The position numbers and the translations under genes were made by a program. The notes under the pieces are model-generated. The model saw only the letters and a program-made list of their open reading frames with translations, was not told the DNA's origin and made no database searches. Shown here piece by piece: positions 8,060 to 20,800 of a stretch of 64,000 nt of DNA (positions are counted from its first letter, which is position 1; the number at the start of each line of letters is the position of its first letter). The DNA is from Paragordius varius (lineage: Eukaryota; Nematomorpha), in NCBI GenBank assembly GCA_964247055.1, contig OZ176056.1:1240001-1304000 (forward strand), read 5' to 3'.

Positions 8060-11000
8060 AAATCGGTGGGTTCGGTGATGAGTGGTGGTAAAAAACAATA
8101 AAACGGTAACCTATTTAGTCCTTTACAGTAAACTCAAGTTAGCCAAATCTTACAATAAACCGTCCGGCAAAATCTGTTTTCAATCAATTCTCAACTCGTT
8201 AACAACCAAAACACCATCTATCTTGTTACTGAATGGCGGCTTCGGTGATGAGTGGATGTACACAATAATACTTTAATCTGTTTAGTCCTTTACAGTAAAC
8301 TCAAGTTAGCCAAGTCTTTACAATAAACCGTCCGGCAAAATCTGTTTTCAATCAATTCTCAACTCGTTAACAACCAAAACACCGTCTATCTTGTTACTGA
8401 ATTGGGGCTTCGGTGATGAGTGGATGTACACAATAATACTTTAATCTGTTTAGTCCTTTACAGTAAACTCAAGTTAGCCAAGTCTTTACAATAAACCGTC
8501 CGGCAAAATCTGTTTTCAATCGATTCTCAACTCGTTCACAACCAAAACACCGTCTATCTTGTTACTGAATTGAGGCTTCGGTGATGAGTGGATGTACACA
8601 ATAATACTTTAATCTGTTTAGTCTTTTACAGTAAACTCAAGTTAGCCAAGTCTTTACAATAAACCGTCCGGCAAAATCTGTTTTCAATCAATTTTCAACT
8701 CGTTAACAACCAAAACACCGTCTATCTTGTTACTGAATTGGGGCTTCGGTGATGAGTGGATGTACACAATAATACTTTAATCTGTTTAGTCCTTTACAGT
8801 AAACTCAAGTTAGCCAAGTCTTTACAATAAACCGTCCGGCAAAATCTGTTTTCAATCGATTCTCAACTCGTTCACAACCAAAACAGCGTCTATCTTGTTA
8901 CTGAATTGGGGCTTCGGTGATGAGTGGATGTACACAATAATACTTTAATCTGTTTAGTCTTTTACAGTAAACTCAAGTTAGCCAAGTCTTTACAATAAAC
9001 CGTCCGGCAAAATCTGTTTTCAATCAATTTTCAACTCGTTAACAACCAAAACACCGTCTATCTTGTTACTGAATGGCGGCTTCGGTGATGAGTGGATGTA
9101 CACAATAATACTTTAATCTGTTTAGTCCTTTACAGTAAACTCAAGTTAGCCAAGTCTTTACAATAAACCGTCCGGCAAAATCTGTTTTCAATCGATTCTC
9201 AACTCGTTCACAACCAAAACACCGTCTATCTTGTTACTGAATTGGGGCTTCGGTGATGAGTGGATGTACACAATAATACTTTAATCTGTTTAGTCCTTTA
9301 CAGTAAACTCAAGTTAGCCAAATCTTACAATAAACCGTCGGGCGAAATCTGTTTTCAATCAATTCTCAACTTGTTAACAACTAAAACACCTTTTATCTTG
9401 TTACTGAATTGGGGCTTCGGTGATGAGTGGATGTACACAATAATACTTTAATCTGTTTAGTCCTTTACAGTAAACTCAAGATAGCCAAGTCTTTACAATA
9501 AACCGTCCGGCAAAATCTGTTTTCAATCAATTTTCAACTCGTTAACAACCAAAACACCGTCTATCTTGTTACTGAATGGCGGCTTCGGTGATGAGTGGAT
9601 GTACACAATAATACTTTAATCTGTTTAGTCCTTTACAGTAAACTCAAGTTAGCCAAATCTTACAATAAACCGTCCGGCGAAATCTGTTTTCAATCAATTC
9701 TCAACTTGTTAACAACTAAAACACCTTTTATCTTGTTACTGAATTGGGGCTTCGGTGATGAGTGGATGTACACAATAATACTTTAATCTGTTTAGTCCTT
9801 TACAGTAAACTCAAGTTAGCCAAGTCTTACAATAAACCGTCCGGCGAAATCTGTTTTCAATCAATTCTCAACTTGTTAACAGCTAAAACACCTTTTATCT
9901 TGTTACTGAATTGGGGCTTCGGTGATGAGTGGATGTACACAATAATACTTTAATCTGTTTAGTCCTTTACAGTAAACTCAAGTTAGCCAAGTCTTTACAA
10001 TAAACCGTCCGGCAAAATCTGTTTTCAATCGATTCTCAACTCGTTCACAACCAAAACACCGTCTATCTTGTTACTGAATTGGGGCTTCGGTGATGAGTGG
10101 ATGTACACAATAATACTTTAATCTGTTTAGTCTTTTACAGTAAACTCAAGTTAGCCAAGTCTTTACAATAAACCGTCCGGCAAAATCTGTTTTCAATCAA
10201 TTTTCAACTCGTTAACAACCAAAACACCGTCTATCTTGTTACTGAATTGGGGCTTCGGTGATGAGTGGATGTACACAATAATACTTTAATCTGTTTAGTC
10301 CTTTACAGTAAACTCAAGTTAGCCAAGTCTTTACAATAAACCGTCCGGCAAAATCTGTTTTCAATCGATTCTCAACTCGTTCACAACCAAAACACCGTCT
10401 ATCTTGTTACTGAATTGGGGCTTCGGTGATGAGTGGATGTACACAATAATACTTGAATCTGTTTAGTCCTTTACAGTAAACTCAAGTTAGCCAAGTCTTT
10501 ACAATAAAATGTCCGGCAAAATCTGTTTTCAATCAATTCTCAACTCGTTAACAACCAAAACACCGTCTATCTTGTTACTGAATTGGGGCTTCGGTGATGA
10601 GTGGATGTACACAATAATACTTTAATCTGTTTAGTTCTTTACAGTAAACTCAAGTTAGGCAAGTCTTTACAATAAACCGTCCGGCAAAATCTGTTTTCAA
10701 TCAATTCTCAACTCATTAACAACTAAAACACCATCTATCTTGTTACTGAATTGGGGCTTCTGTGATGAGTGGATGTACACAATAATACTTTAATCTGTTT
10801 ACTCCTTTACAGTAAACTCAAGTTAGCCAAGTCTTTTGAATAAACCGTCCGGCGAAATCTGTTTTCAATCAATTCTCAACTTGTTAACAATTAAAATACC
10901 ATCTATCGTGTTACTGAATTGGGGGTTCGGTGATGAGTGGATGTACACAATAATACTTTAATCTGTTTAGTCCTTTACAGTAAACTCAAGTTAGCCAAAT

Positions 11001-14000
11001 CTTACAATAAACCGTCCGGCAAAATCTGTTTTCAATCAATTCTCAACTTGTTAACAACTAAAACACCATCTATCTTGTTACTGAATTGGGGCTTCGGTGA
11101 TGAGTGGATGTACACAATAATACTTTAATCTGTTTAGTCCTTTACAGTAAACTCAAGTTAGCCAAGTCTTACAATAAACCGTCCGGCGAAATCTGTTTTC
11201 AATCAATTCTCAACTTGTTAACAACTAAAACACCTTTTATCTTGTTACTGAATTGGGGCTTCGGTGATGAGTGGATGTACACAATAATACTTTAATCTGT
11301 TTAGTCCTTTACAGTAAACTCAAGTTAGCCAAGTCTTACAATAAACCGTCCGGCGAAATCTGTTTTCAATCAATTCTCAACTTGTTAACAACTAAAACAC
11401 CTTTTATCTTGTTACTGAATTGGGGCTTCGGTGATGAGTGGATGTACACAATAATACTTTAATCTGTTTAGTCCTTTACAGTAAACTCAAGTTAGCCAAG
11501 TCTTTACAATAAACCGTCCGGCAAAATCTGTTTTCAATCAATTCTCAACTCGTTAACAACCAAAACAACATCTATCTTGTTACTGAATTGGGGCTTCGGT
11601 GATGAGTGGATGTACACAATAATACTTTAATCTGTTTAGTTCTTTACAGTAAACTCAAGTTAGGCAAGTCTTTACAATAAACCGTCCAACAAAATCTGTT
11701 TTCAATCAATTCTCAACTCGTTAACAACCAAAACACCGTCTATCTTGTTACTGAATTGGGGCTTCGGTGATGAGTGAATGTACTTAATAATACTTTAATC
11801 TGTTTACTCCTTTACAGTAAACTCAAGATAGCCAAGTCTTTACAATAAACCGTCCGGCAAAATCTGTTTTCAATCAATTCTCAACTCGTTAACAACCAAA
11901 ACACCATCTATCTTGTTACTGAATTGGGGCTTCGGTGATGAGTGGATGTACACAATAATACTTTAATCTGTTTACTCCTTTACAGTAAACTCAAGTTAGC
12001 CAAGTCTTTACAATAAACCGTCCGGCAAAATCTGTTTTCAATCAATTCTCAACTCGTTAACAACCAAAACAACATCTATCTTGTTACTGAATTGGGGCTT
12101 CGGTGATGAGTGGATGTACACAATAATACTTTAATCTGTTTAGTTCTTTACAGTAAACTCAAGTTAGGCAAGTCTTTACAATAAACCGTCCGGCAAAATC
12201 TGTTTTCAATCAATTCTCAACTCGTTAACAACTAAAACACCATCTATCTTGTTACTGAATTGGGGCTTCGGTGATGAGTGGATGTACACAATAATACTTT
12301 AATCTGTTTACTCCTTTACAGTAAACTCAAGTTAGCCAAGTCTTTACAATAAACCGTCCGGCAAAATCTGTTTTCAATCAATTCTCAACTTGTTAACAAT
12401 TAAAACACCTTTTATCTTGTTACTGAATTGGGGCTTCGGTGATGAGTGGATGTACACAATAATACTTTAATCTGTTTAGTTCTTTACAGTAAACTCAAGA
12501 TAGCCAAGTCTTTACAATAAACCGTCCGGCAAAATCTGTTTTCAATCAATTCTCAACTCGTTAACAACTAAAACACCATCTATCGTGTTACTGAATTGGG
12601 GGTTCGGTGATGAGTGGATGTACACAATAATACTTTAATCTGTTTAGTCCTTTACAGTAAACTCAAGTTAGCCAAATCTTACAATAAACCGTCCGGCAAA
12701 ATCTGTTTTCAATCAATTCTCAACTTGTTAACAACTAAAACACCTTTTATCTTGTTACTGAATTGGGGCTTCGGTGATGAGTGGATGTACACAATAATAC
12801 TTTAATCTGTTTAGTCCTTTACAGTAAACTCAAGTTAGCCAAGTCTTACAATAAACCGTCCGGCGAAATCTCTTTTCAATCAATTCTCAACTTGTTAACA
12901 ACTAAAACACCTTTTATCTTGTTACTGAATTGGGGCTTCGGTGATGAGTGGATGTACACAATAATTCTTTAATCTGTTTAGTCCTTTACAGTAAACTCAA
13001 GTTAGCCAAGTCTTTTGAATAAACCGTCCGGCGAAATCTGTTTTCAATCAATTCTCAACTTGTTAACAACTAAAACACCTTTTATCTTGTTACTGAATTG
13101 GGGCTTCGGTGATGAGTGGATGTACACAATAATACTTTAATCTGTTTAGTCCTTTACAGTAAACTCAAGTTAGCCAAGTCTTTACAATAAACCGTCCGGC
13201 AAAATCTGTTTTCAATCAATTCTCAACTCGTTAACAACCAAAACAACATCTATCTTGTTACTGAATTGGGGCTTCGGTGATGAGTGGATGTACACAATAA
13301 TACTTTAATCTGTTTAGTCCTTTACAGTAAACTCAAGTTGGCCAAATCTTACAATAAACCGTCCGGCAAAATCTGTTTTCAATCAATTCTCAACTCGTTA
13401 ACAACCAAAACACCATCTATCTTGTTACTGAATTGGGGCTTCGGTGATGAGTGGATGTACACAATAATACTTTAATCTTTTAGTCCTTTACAGTAAACTC
13501 AAGTTAGCCAAATCTTACAATAAACCGTCCGGCAAAATCTGTTTTCAATCAATTCTCAACTCGTTAACAACCAAAACACCGTCTATCTTGTTACTGAATT
13601 GGGTCTTCGGTGATGACTGGATGTACACAATAATACTTTAATCTGTTTAGTCCTTTAGAGTAAACTCAAGTTAGCCAAATCTTACAATAAACCGTCCGGC
13701 GAAATCTGTTTTCAATCAATTCTCAACTCGTTAACAACCAAAACACCGTCTATCTTGTTACTGAATTGGGGCTTCGGTGATGAGTGGATGTACACAATAA
13801 TACTTTAATCTGTTTAGTCCTTTACAGTAAACTCAAGTTAGCCAAGTCTTTACAATAAACCGTCCGGCAAAATCTGTTTTCAATCAATTTTCAACTCGTT
13901 AACAACCAAAACACCGTCTATCTTGTTACTGAATTGGGGCTTCGGTGATGAGTGGATGTAGACAATATTACTTTAATCTGTTTAGTCCTTTACAGTAAAC

Positions 14001-14128
14001 TCAAGGTAGCCAAATCTTACCATAAACCCTCCGGCAAAATCTGTTTTCAATCAATTCTTAACTCGTTAACAACTAAAACACTATCTATCTTGTTACTGAA
14101 ATGCGGCTTCGATGCCAAGTGGATATAA
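8060..14128. repeat. 167/168-bp satellite array, about 36 units (copy 1)
   Basis: The units are head-to-tail and marked by tttagtcctttacagtaaac, aaaccgtccggcaaaatctg and ggcttcggtgatgagtggat. Two length classes differ by one T: gtctttacaat in the 168-bp units and atcttacaat in the 167-bp units. Each 167-bp unit opens a spurious 63-codon frame, which shifts at every junction and is stopped in the 168-bp form, so it is not a gene. Sub-blocks alternate cgattctcaactcgttcac and caattttcaactcgttaac units, a dimer of about 336 bp, near 8,400-9,250 and again near 10,020-10,400. The edge units at 8,060 and 14,100 are degenerate. The array sits between the FN3-like segment and the micro-exon gene, as in copy 2. 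Confidence 0.97.
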
Positions 14129-15237
14129 ATGACTAGGCCAGAAGGTTTTTTATCGATACAGCAAAAACATCATAAGTACCACATTTTGCTTTTCATATAC
14201 TCCCAATTTGCCTTTCTCAATCTTATATTTGTCACATATCTTATTCTCCAACTCTCGTACCAATTACAAAAGAATTACAGCCATTACATTTATTTTGATA
14301 TCCAATATTTATAATGTTTTATTAAATAATACATATATCACCCATAAAAATGTGGTTATAACACCTTACAGAATAATAAATAAATATTTTTAGTCGTATA
14401 TAGTATTCATATTTTATGGTAATTTTTTTAAAAATATATGTTATATATTTTGATATAAATCAATTAGGACAGACAGCGATTCCGTATACTACCTTCAATA
14501 ACCAAATTAACAATTATTGGCAGGATTAATTTCAAAAATAAAAAATTCTTAAAAATTAAAATTTTACAGTGGACAAAACGTAAAAACTAAAAACATATAA
14601 GTTTTATAAAAGATTACCATATTTCTTAACCAAATCTTATCACCGTTTTGTTTTGCAAAGTAAGGTATATTGATTTAAGTGATGACACTATTATATAATA
14701 TACTTAAAAAGATTTAATTTACTTTATTTAGGAATTATCTAGTTAGTCGGTTATCTTTTTAGATTGTCTTTTACTTTTTGTTTTATATATATAAATTATT
14801 TTTATTGTAAAATCGTAAATAAAAATTTAAATGTGCACCAAATCGGGGAAGGTGTTATAAAAAATACCCAATATAATACCCAATATATTTCTGATAAAAA
14901 ATGATAAAAATCCTATGTTGCTTTTGTTTTGGGTCTTACCATTAGGTTGTGAAAAACGGACGAACGGATCCTAAAATGAATGGTTCCACTAAAATAACGC
15001 AAAATGCTCAGATCGCGTGACATTAAAAAAATTTATTTTTAGAAAAAAATGTTTTAAAACTAAGATTTTGGCAGAATTTAGTTGAAGCCATATTGCCTGC
15101 CATTTTCAAACATACATGACGAACGCGGTTTAAATACGCTTTGTAAAATTATGAAAAGACTTTTTTTATATTATTTAGTAATACTCAACATATCACCTCA
15201 GAATTTTGATTAAAAAATAGTTTGTTCAAGTTTAAGT

Positions 15238-15271
<34 letters not shown>

Positions 15272-16339
15272 ACAAAATTTGACCCAATTTGGAAGAAAAA
15301 CCATTGAATTATTATATAGAAAAGTTTTTTATCTCATAATTTGGCAGTAAATAGGAGAGTTTTTGGTGTATTGCCAATTAGAGGCATTTCAGAATTTATT
15401 TTGTTCAAAATAGTAGAGAATTGGGTATTTTGTCTGACATATTTGTTTGGAGAAGTTTTTAAAGGAGTTATTAATAAATTCGTTATGTATGTCCAGCTTT
15501 CAATAGTAATGTGAGAAATACTGGATCTGCTATTGGCTTTTAATTTGATATCATGCGACGACCAAATCTTATTGTATTTTTAAGGGTCAAAAATCTCCCA
15601 CATAGAATGTGTTTTAATGGTTAACTAGTTCCATGCGAACAATTTTTAAATATATGATTTGAATTCCAAAATATTTTATCAAAAAAATTTTTTTCGTTAA
15701 ATGGGCATAAATATTTGGTAAAGAATGGAAAAAACAAGAGCGCTATATTAGTTCTTTATACCTTTTAATGAATATGATATGGTTAATACCATAGAGCTCT
15801 TGTTTTTTCCATTCTTTACCAAATATTTATACCCATTTAACGAAAAAAAATAAATTTTTGATAAAATAAAGGATACATGACTGTAATTAATTATATGGTG
15901 GCTGTAATGGTCTTGCTTTTAATTCTATTAAAAATATTTGACGATATTTTTGAGCTGAGCTGACTGCCTTCATTTTGAAGGAATCAGTTGTCGTTAATCC
16001 ATCCTTTTTACATTTATGTTCCATAATTAGCGAAATTTTAATAATAAATGGCATAATCGTAACATTTAAAATTAAAATATTACAAGAATAAGTATTTATA
16101 CATTTTATTTAACCTGAAATAATGTGAAAAGGGATGTTTTTTGCTTCAAATTTTATATTTATTTACTTAAAAACTTATATTGTTGCTTAAATACTTGTAT
16201 TTCGCACGGATTTACGAATCCCTTCAAAATTAAATTTGTTTACAAATATTTTAAATCTTAAAAACAATTTAACATATTTTGCTTAGGCTGTTATAACGTT
16301 TAAGTAAGAATGTTGTTAATTTGTTTATGCATTACATTG
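14129..16339. other. Non-coding spacer upstream of micro-exon gene, copy 1
   Basis: It holds a decayed family B element (about 14,577-14,808, shared with copy 2 at 48,107-48,342), a (TA)n run at 15,240-15,269 and the palindromic element at 15,674-15,866. From about 15,051 to 15,870 the sequence is unlike copy 2, where a hAT fragment and Helitron piece occupy the equivalent position. No exon is supported. Confidence 0.55.
15674..15866. mobile_element. Palindromic foldback MITE (193 bp)
   Basis: Two arms of about 70 bp, near-perfect inverses, read ttttatcaaaaa... to ...aatggaaaaaacaagagc, with a spacer of about 50 bp. The transcript would form a long hairpin. Copy 2 has no copy at the aligned site near 49,630. 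A related ggaaaaaacaac motif occurs in the shorter foldback at 19,760. Confidence 0.75.
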
Positions 16340-16442
16340 TAGTTGGAGCGTACCTTGTACTATGGATATCTGACCTTATAAAATGTTTTTTTAACGTGAA
16401 TATCCAAACATTTTTTTAAAAAGTATTTTATTTAATATTCCG
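16340..16442 (+). promoter_or_regulatory. Conserved promoter of the micro-exon gene, TATA box at 16,377
   Basis: The segment is almost identical in copy 2 (50,092-50,193), although the sequence further upstream and intron 1 have diverged more. TATAAAA lies at 16,377-16,383, about 60 bases before the ATG, preceded by a GC-richer ttggagcgtaccttgtac block. Conservation, TATA box and spacing make it a strong core-promoter candidate. Confidence 0.6.
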
Positions 16443-16512
16443 ATGATGAATGCTATTATGCGAACTTTAATTTATAGTTTTATAGCTTGTATTCTACTAA
16501 GTCAAACGACAG
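16443..16512 (+). CDS. Signal-peptide exon of the micro-exon gene (copy 1)
   Basis: It has 23 codons plus one base from ATG 16443 (a second Met follows at 16446). After MMNAIMR comes the hydrophobic core TLIYSFIACILL and then SQTT, a classical secretory signal. The donor is in phase 1 at 16,513. Copy 2 differs by a single residue (S to T after the core). Confidence 0.8.
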
Positions 16513-17769
16513 GTAATTTGCCGCAGTTTGTGCTTTTAGGAAAACTTGACTGCTTTAAATGGCAAATTACGTCAATTTTTAATTTTAAAAATAATTTTCT
16601 GATTCTTTAGATTTTCACTGTAAAACTTATATTTCGAGTGATATGGTGTTCTGATTAGATAGAGTAAGGCGTCAATGTTAGTAAATAGATTTAAAAACAA
16701 TCAGTCATTTATTAGTTATCTTTAACTATAATAATATATCTCTACTTCATATCCGTCCAATAACCTTTTTATACTTTAGCTATGCAATAATTTTCTAAAT
16801 TTTGAGTTTTTATAAATTGCCAACAATATATAAATTTGATATATTAATACTAAACAAAAACAACTAAAATGATTATGTTAAATCAATCATTATATAATAC
16901 GCCATTACTAGTGTTATGACATGACATTATGTGATAAATCTCGTATTATAGAATTTTTAGTCGGTTTATACTTCAATGGAATAATTAATAATGGCAACTT
17001 TAATCCTTAGTGATTAACCTATAATGTGGTATTTAAGTGAAAAAATATATATTTAACTATATTTGCTTTAAATATGAAAAAATTAAAAACGTTTTATCCT
17101 TAATGATTAATAATCATATTTACTTTATTAATTGCAAAATCTATTATAAATGTTATCATTGTTTTATTGCAATATTAATTGTGATTTGATAGGTTAGTTT
17201 ATATTATACCACACCTCTTCATCTTGAGTAAACTTCTTATTAATTTGCATATTCTCAATACCATGGCATTATTATAGTATTGTAATAATTTTAAAATTTT
17301 TCTTATACTTAGGTATTTTAAGATATTTGAAAACACATAATTTATTTATAGCGTTATTTTAAAATGTCTGAGGGTGAATTTAAAGTGTCAAGAATAAATT
17401 TGAGGAGGTAATGGTTTTTTTTAAATATTGATAAAAGTTTGCAAATAATTGATTACAAAGCCAATCGACCGGTTTTATATATTGATCCATGCTATACGAA
17501 TTTTAATATTTTTTTATATAATTATATAGCATATCGTAAACAAATTGTATTCGGTATTTTATAATTTTTCCTGATTATGATTTATTAAATTACTTAAGAA
17601 TAATAATTATCATTTACTATAAATAAATTTTCATAAATAAAGATATGTTAGCAAAAGTCAATTGATATTTTTTACATATAGTTAACATTTTATTGTAAAT
17701 TAGTTATTGAGATCTAGGATGATAATTATTCACTTAATACTAATCAATCCAAAACGGACATTGAACAAA

Positions 17770-17803
<34 letters not shown>

Positions 17804-20800
17804 TTTTTTAAAAATATTTAAATATGTACTACAATGGTTGATACTAGAATTATTTAAAAACTGGTTCCAAATCAACAATTTTCTGTTTTGGCTTTTCCAC
17901 ATAAACTTTTATGGTTCGTGGTTTTTTAAGTCATTGTCAAATCTCGATTTCATATTTTTATAACACTATTTTTATGGAAAAAATGTATAACCGGACATCG
18001 TATGATTCTAAATCATACAATTTAAGAGATTTTTAAAAAAGAAAATGATTAAGCCGTTTATTACCGCGGTTTACAATGCTGTTTCAATCGATATTATAAT
18101 TTATATTTTTATACATATTTATTATTAGGAATTTCAGAAAATATACAAGTTATAATTAAATATATCCCTTTTTCGTTACCATAATTATTTTTATTTTGCA
18201 ATTATTAACTGGCTAATTCAAATTTTTTATTTTGAAGAATCTCACTAAAATACCCAACGTGTCAGTTACTGAATTTGCAATAAGTAATATTTTTTAGATT
18301 ATATATATGTAGATAATTTTTAGGTTTGCAGGGGTGTCCAGCCCAGCAAAAAATTTAGAAATATATTTTCAAAAAACTTTCTTATGTATATAAAATTAAT
18401 ACTTAAAATATTTTCTGAATTAACTTCGGCAACAAACTAGAAATAGATATATTTGTTTAAAATTTTTTTTATGTCTGAATAATAATATATAACATTTATA
18501 ATTCAAATTTACCCTTAAGCAATTCAAATTCCCCCTCGAACCACTCAAATTCACCCTAAACAATTCACCCTCACCCTTAACATAAATTATATGCTTTCGG
18601 AATGATATAATTCATCATTGATATGAATATTTTTACGAGATAGATTATTTTTTCAGCATTATATTAATTTTAAACGAAATTTGATATTTTAAAATTATTT
18701 TAAAAAGGTAATTTTTAATCTTAAAAAACACATCATTTATTTTAGGGTGAATTTGAATTGTTCGAGGGTGAATTTTTGTTAAGGGTGAATTTGAACTGCA
18801 AATGCTATATTTAGCTTATATATATATGTCAAATGCGGCCCGCCGATATTTTGATTCAAAAGCCCCCGAAGCTATTTTATGTTCTTGTTTTAAAGGTTAA
18901 AATTAAATATTTAATATGATACTAACTTATTTTAAGTGGTACAATTTAGAGCTCCATATTAGAGAAATATTGGTTTGACCGATTAAAAATAACGGTTTTA
19001 GTGTTTATAAATGCAATTCCCGCTTTAATATTATGAACAGATAAATGCGGCTTAAAAAGTGAAAATTCAATTTTAATATGACCATATATATCATTAAAAA
19101 TACTTATTTAGTCATAAAATTAAGTTTACCATATGTCAAATTCACATTTTGTTTCAAACGATATCATATGGTTAAAATTGTTTAAGTATTGACTGGTTAT
19201 TTTTAATAATTTTAAGCAACCGGGGTCAGTCTAAATAATAAAATAATTTATCATCTGTTTTTTTCAGATTCAAATGAAACTCAGTTGATGGATAAATATT
19301 ATTATCAGGTCTCGTAATTTTAAAACTTAATTATCTTCTGTATACTAATATTTACAGTAAATTTAAATTATACAGACTAAACGTCAAAATATAAATACAA
19401 ATATCATTTTAACACGGCTATAGTTTTTATGACTTGATTATTTCAATTTTAACTCGTTTTAAAATGCAAAGTATGAAATAGAGATGTATATTGAACACAA
19501 TTTATAAATTCTACAATTGTAAATTGATAGTTTATATAGAAAAAATATTTGTCTTTATGTTTTCAGCTTTTGTCTTAGAATTCCGATTTTTACTGTACAA
19601 TAATTAAGGCTTTACAAAAAAACTTAAACATACTTTTTTAGGCAGGGCCAGGAGAAACAAGTAAAAGCGTGTGGGTTTTATTCTATCTAAATTTTAAGTA
19701 TTTAAACATGTTTTAAAAAATAGATAATTAAGAACACATATAAATTTAAATTTTTATAGCAGTATGCATTTTAATGGTTGATTATTTCACACTATAGTAG
19801 GGCAATATGCAAGTATGGAAAAAACAACAAAATGTTGAATAAACAATTTATTCCTTTCTTTTTTCCATACATACACTCCTGTGTTGCAAATCGTTCAGCT
19901 ATAGTGAAATAAGCAACCATTAAAATGCATACTGGATATTAACTGCCTTTGCTCAATTGTATATATCTTATTTTTATGTTAAAGAATTGATTGCCTCATT
20001 TTTTAGTCTAGAGGTTTTTACATTTTTACACAATGTTAACCAACGATCTTTATAAATATTAAAAATTTTGTTGTTAAAATGGTTAAAGATTTTAATGAGA
20101 TATTTTTAAATAATAATTAAAAAACTTTTTCATTTTTTAATATAGCTGCGAATATAAGGAAAGACCCTCATAAAACGGTTATTATATTGGAAATATGCAG
20201 TGATAATCAGGCTTTATTTTTGTGTTGATCCGATGAACTTAGAGGAATGAATCTAATGAAAATTCATTAATAAATTTATAATTAATTTTGATGATATTGC
20301 ATCAAAAATATATAATTTGCTAGTAATTTTTTTATATTTATAAGATTTCATACTGGTATCCGTGCTTAAAATATTAGTAGTATAAAGTTTCGAATATCAT
20401 TGCGATACGTTTAAAATAAATTCAGTGATATGAAACTGACATTAAATAAAACTTTATAGTAATATTATAATTCTTAGAAGAAGTATGAAAGGCCGAACAA
20501 AACAAATCCAATTTTCAAAGGTCGGACTTAAGTATGAAAATATATTTGTAATATAAAAAGGATTCTGGCATTAATGGAAAAAAACTTTTAGTTGCTTCTC
20601 CTGGTATACTAATTTTAATCATATTTCTATTTTATATTTTTAAAAGGGGCCAGTTTATACAAACAAATAATTAGACATAATGGCATTTATTGTCAATTAC
20701 ATGATTTCAAACAGTAAAAAAATTTAAATATTTTATAAATATAAATAAAAACATTAAATTTGCATTTTAAGATATAATAAAATTAATTATTTTGATTGAC

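Noticed and set aside
8082..13475. Dozens of 63-residue frames starting MDVHNNTLIC
   Set aside because: They come from each 167-bp satellite unit, overlap the next unit out of frame and are stopped in the 168-bp units; there are no splice sites or start context.
14129..14393. Two 61-codon frames after the first satellite
   Set aside because: Mutually overlapping, AT-rich, and broken by indels in the equivalent copy 2 sequence (47,680-47,930).
17459..17508. Conserved block ccaatcgaccggttttatat
   Set aside because: Conserved in copy 2 (51,101) but a putative 11-nt exon there would break the phase chain; left unassigned.
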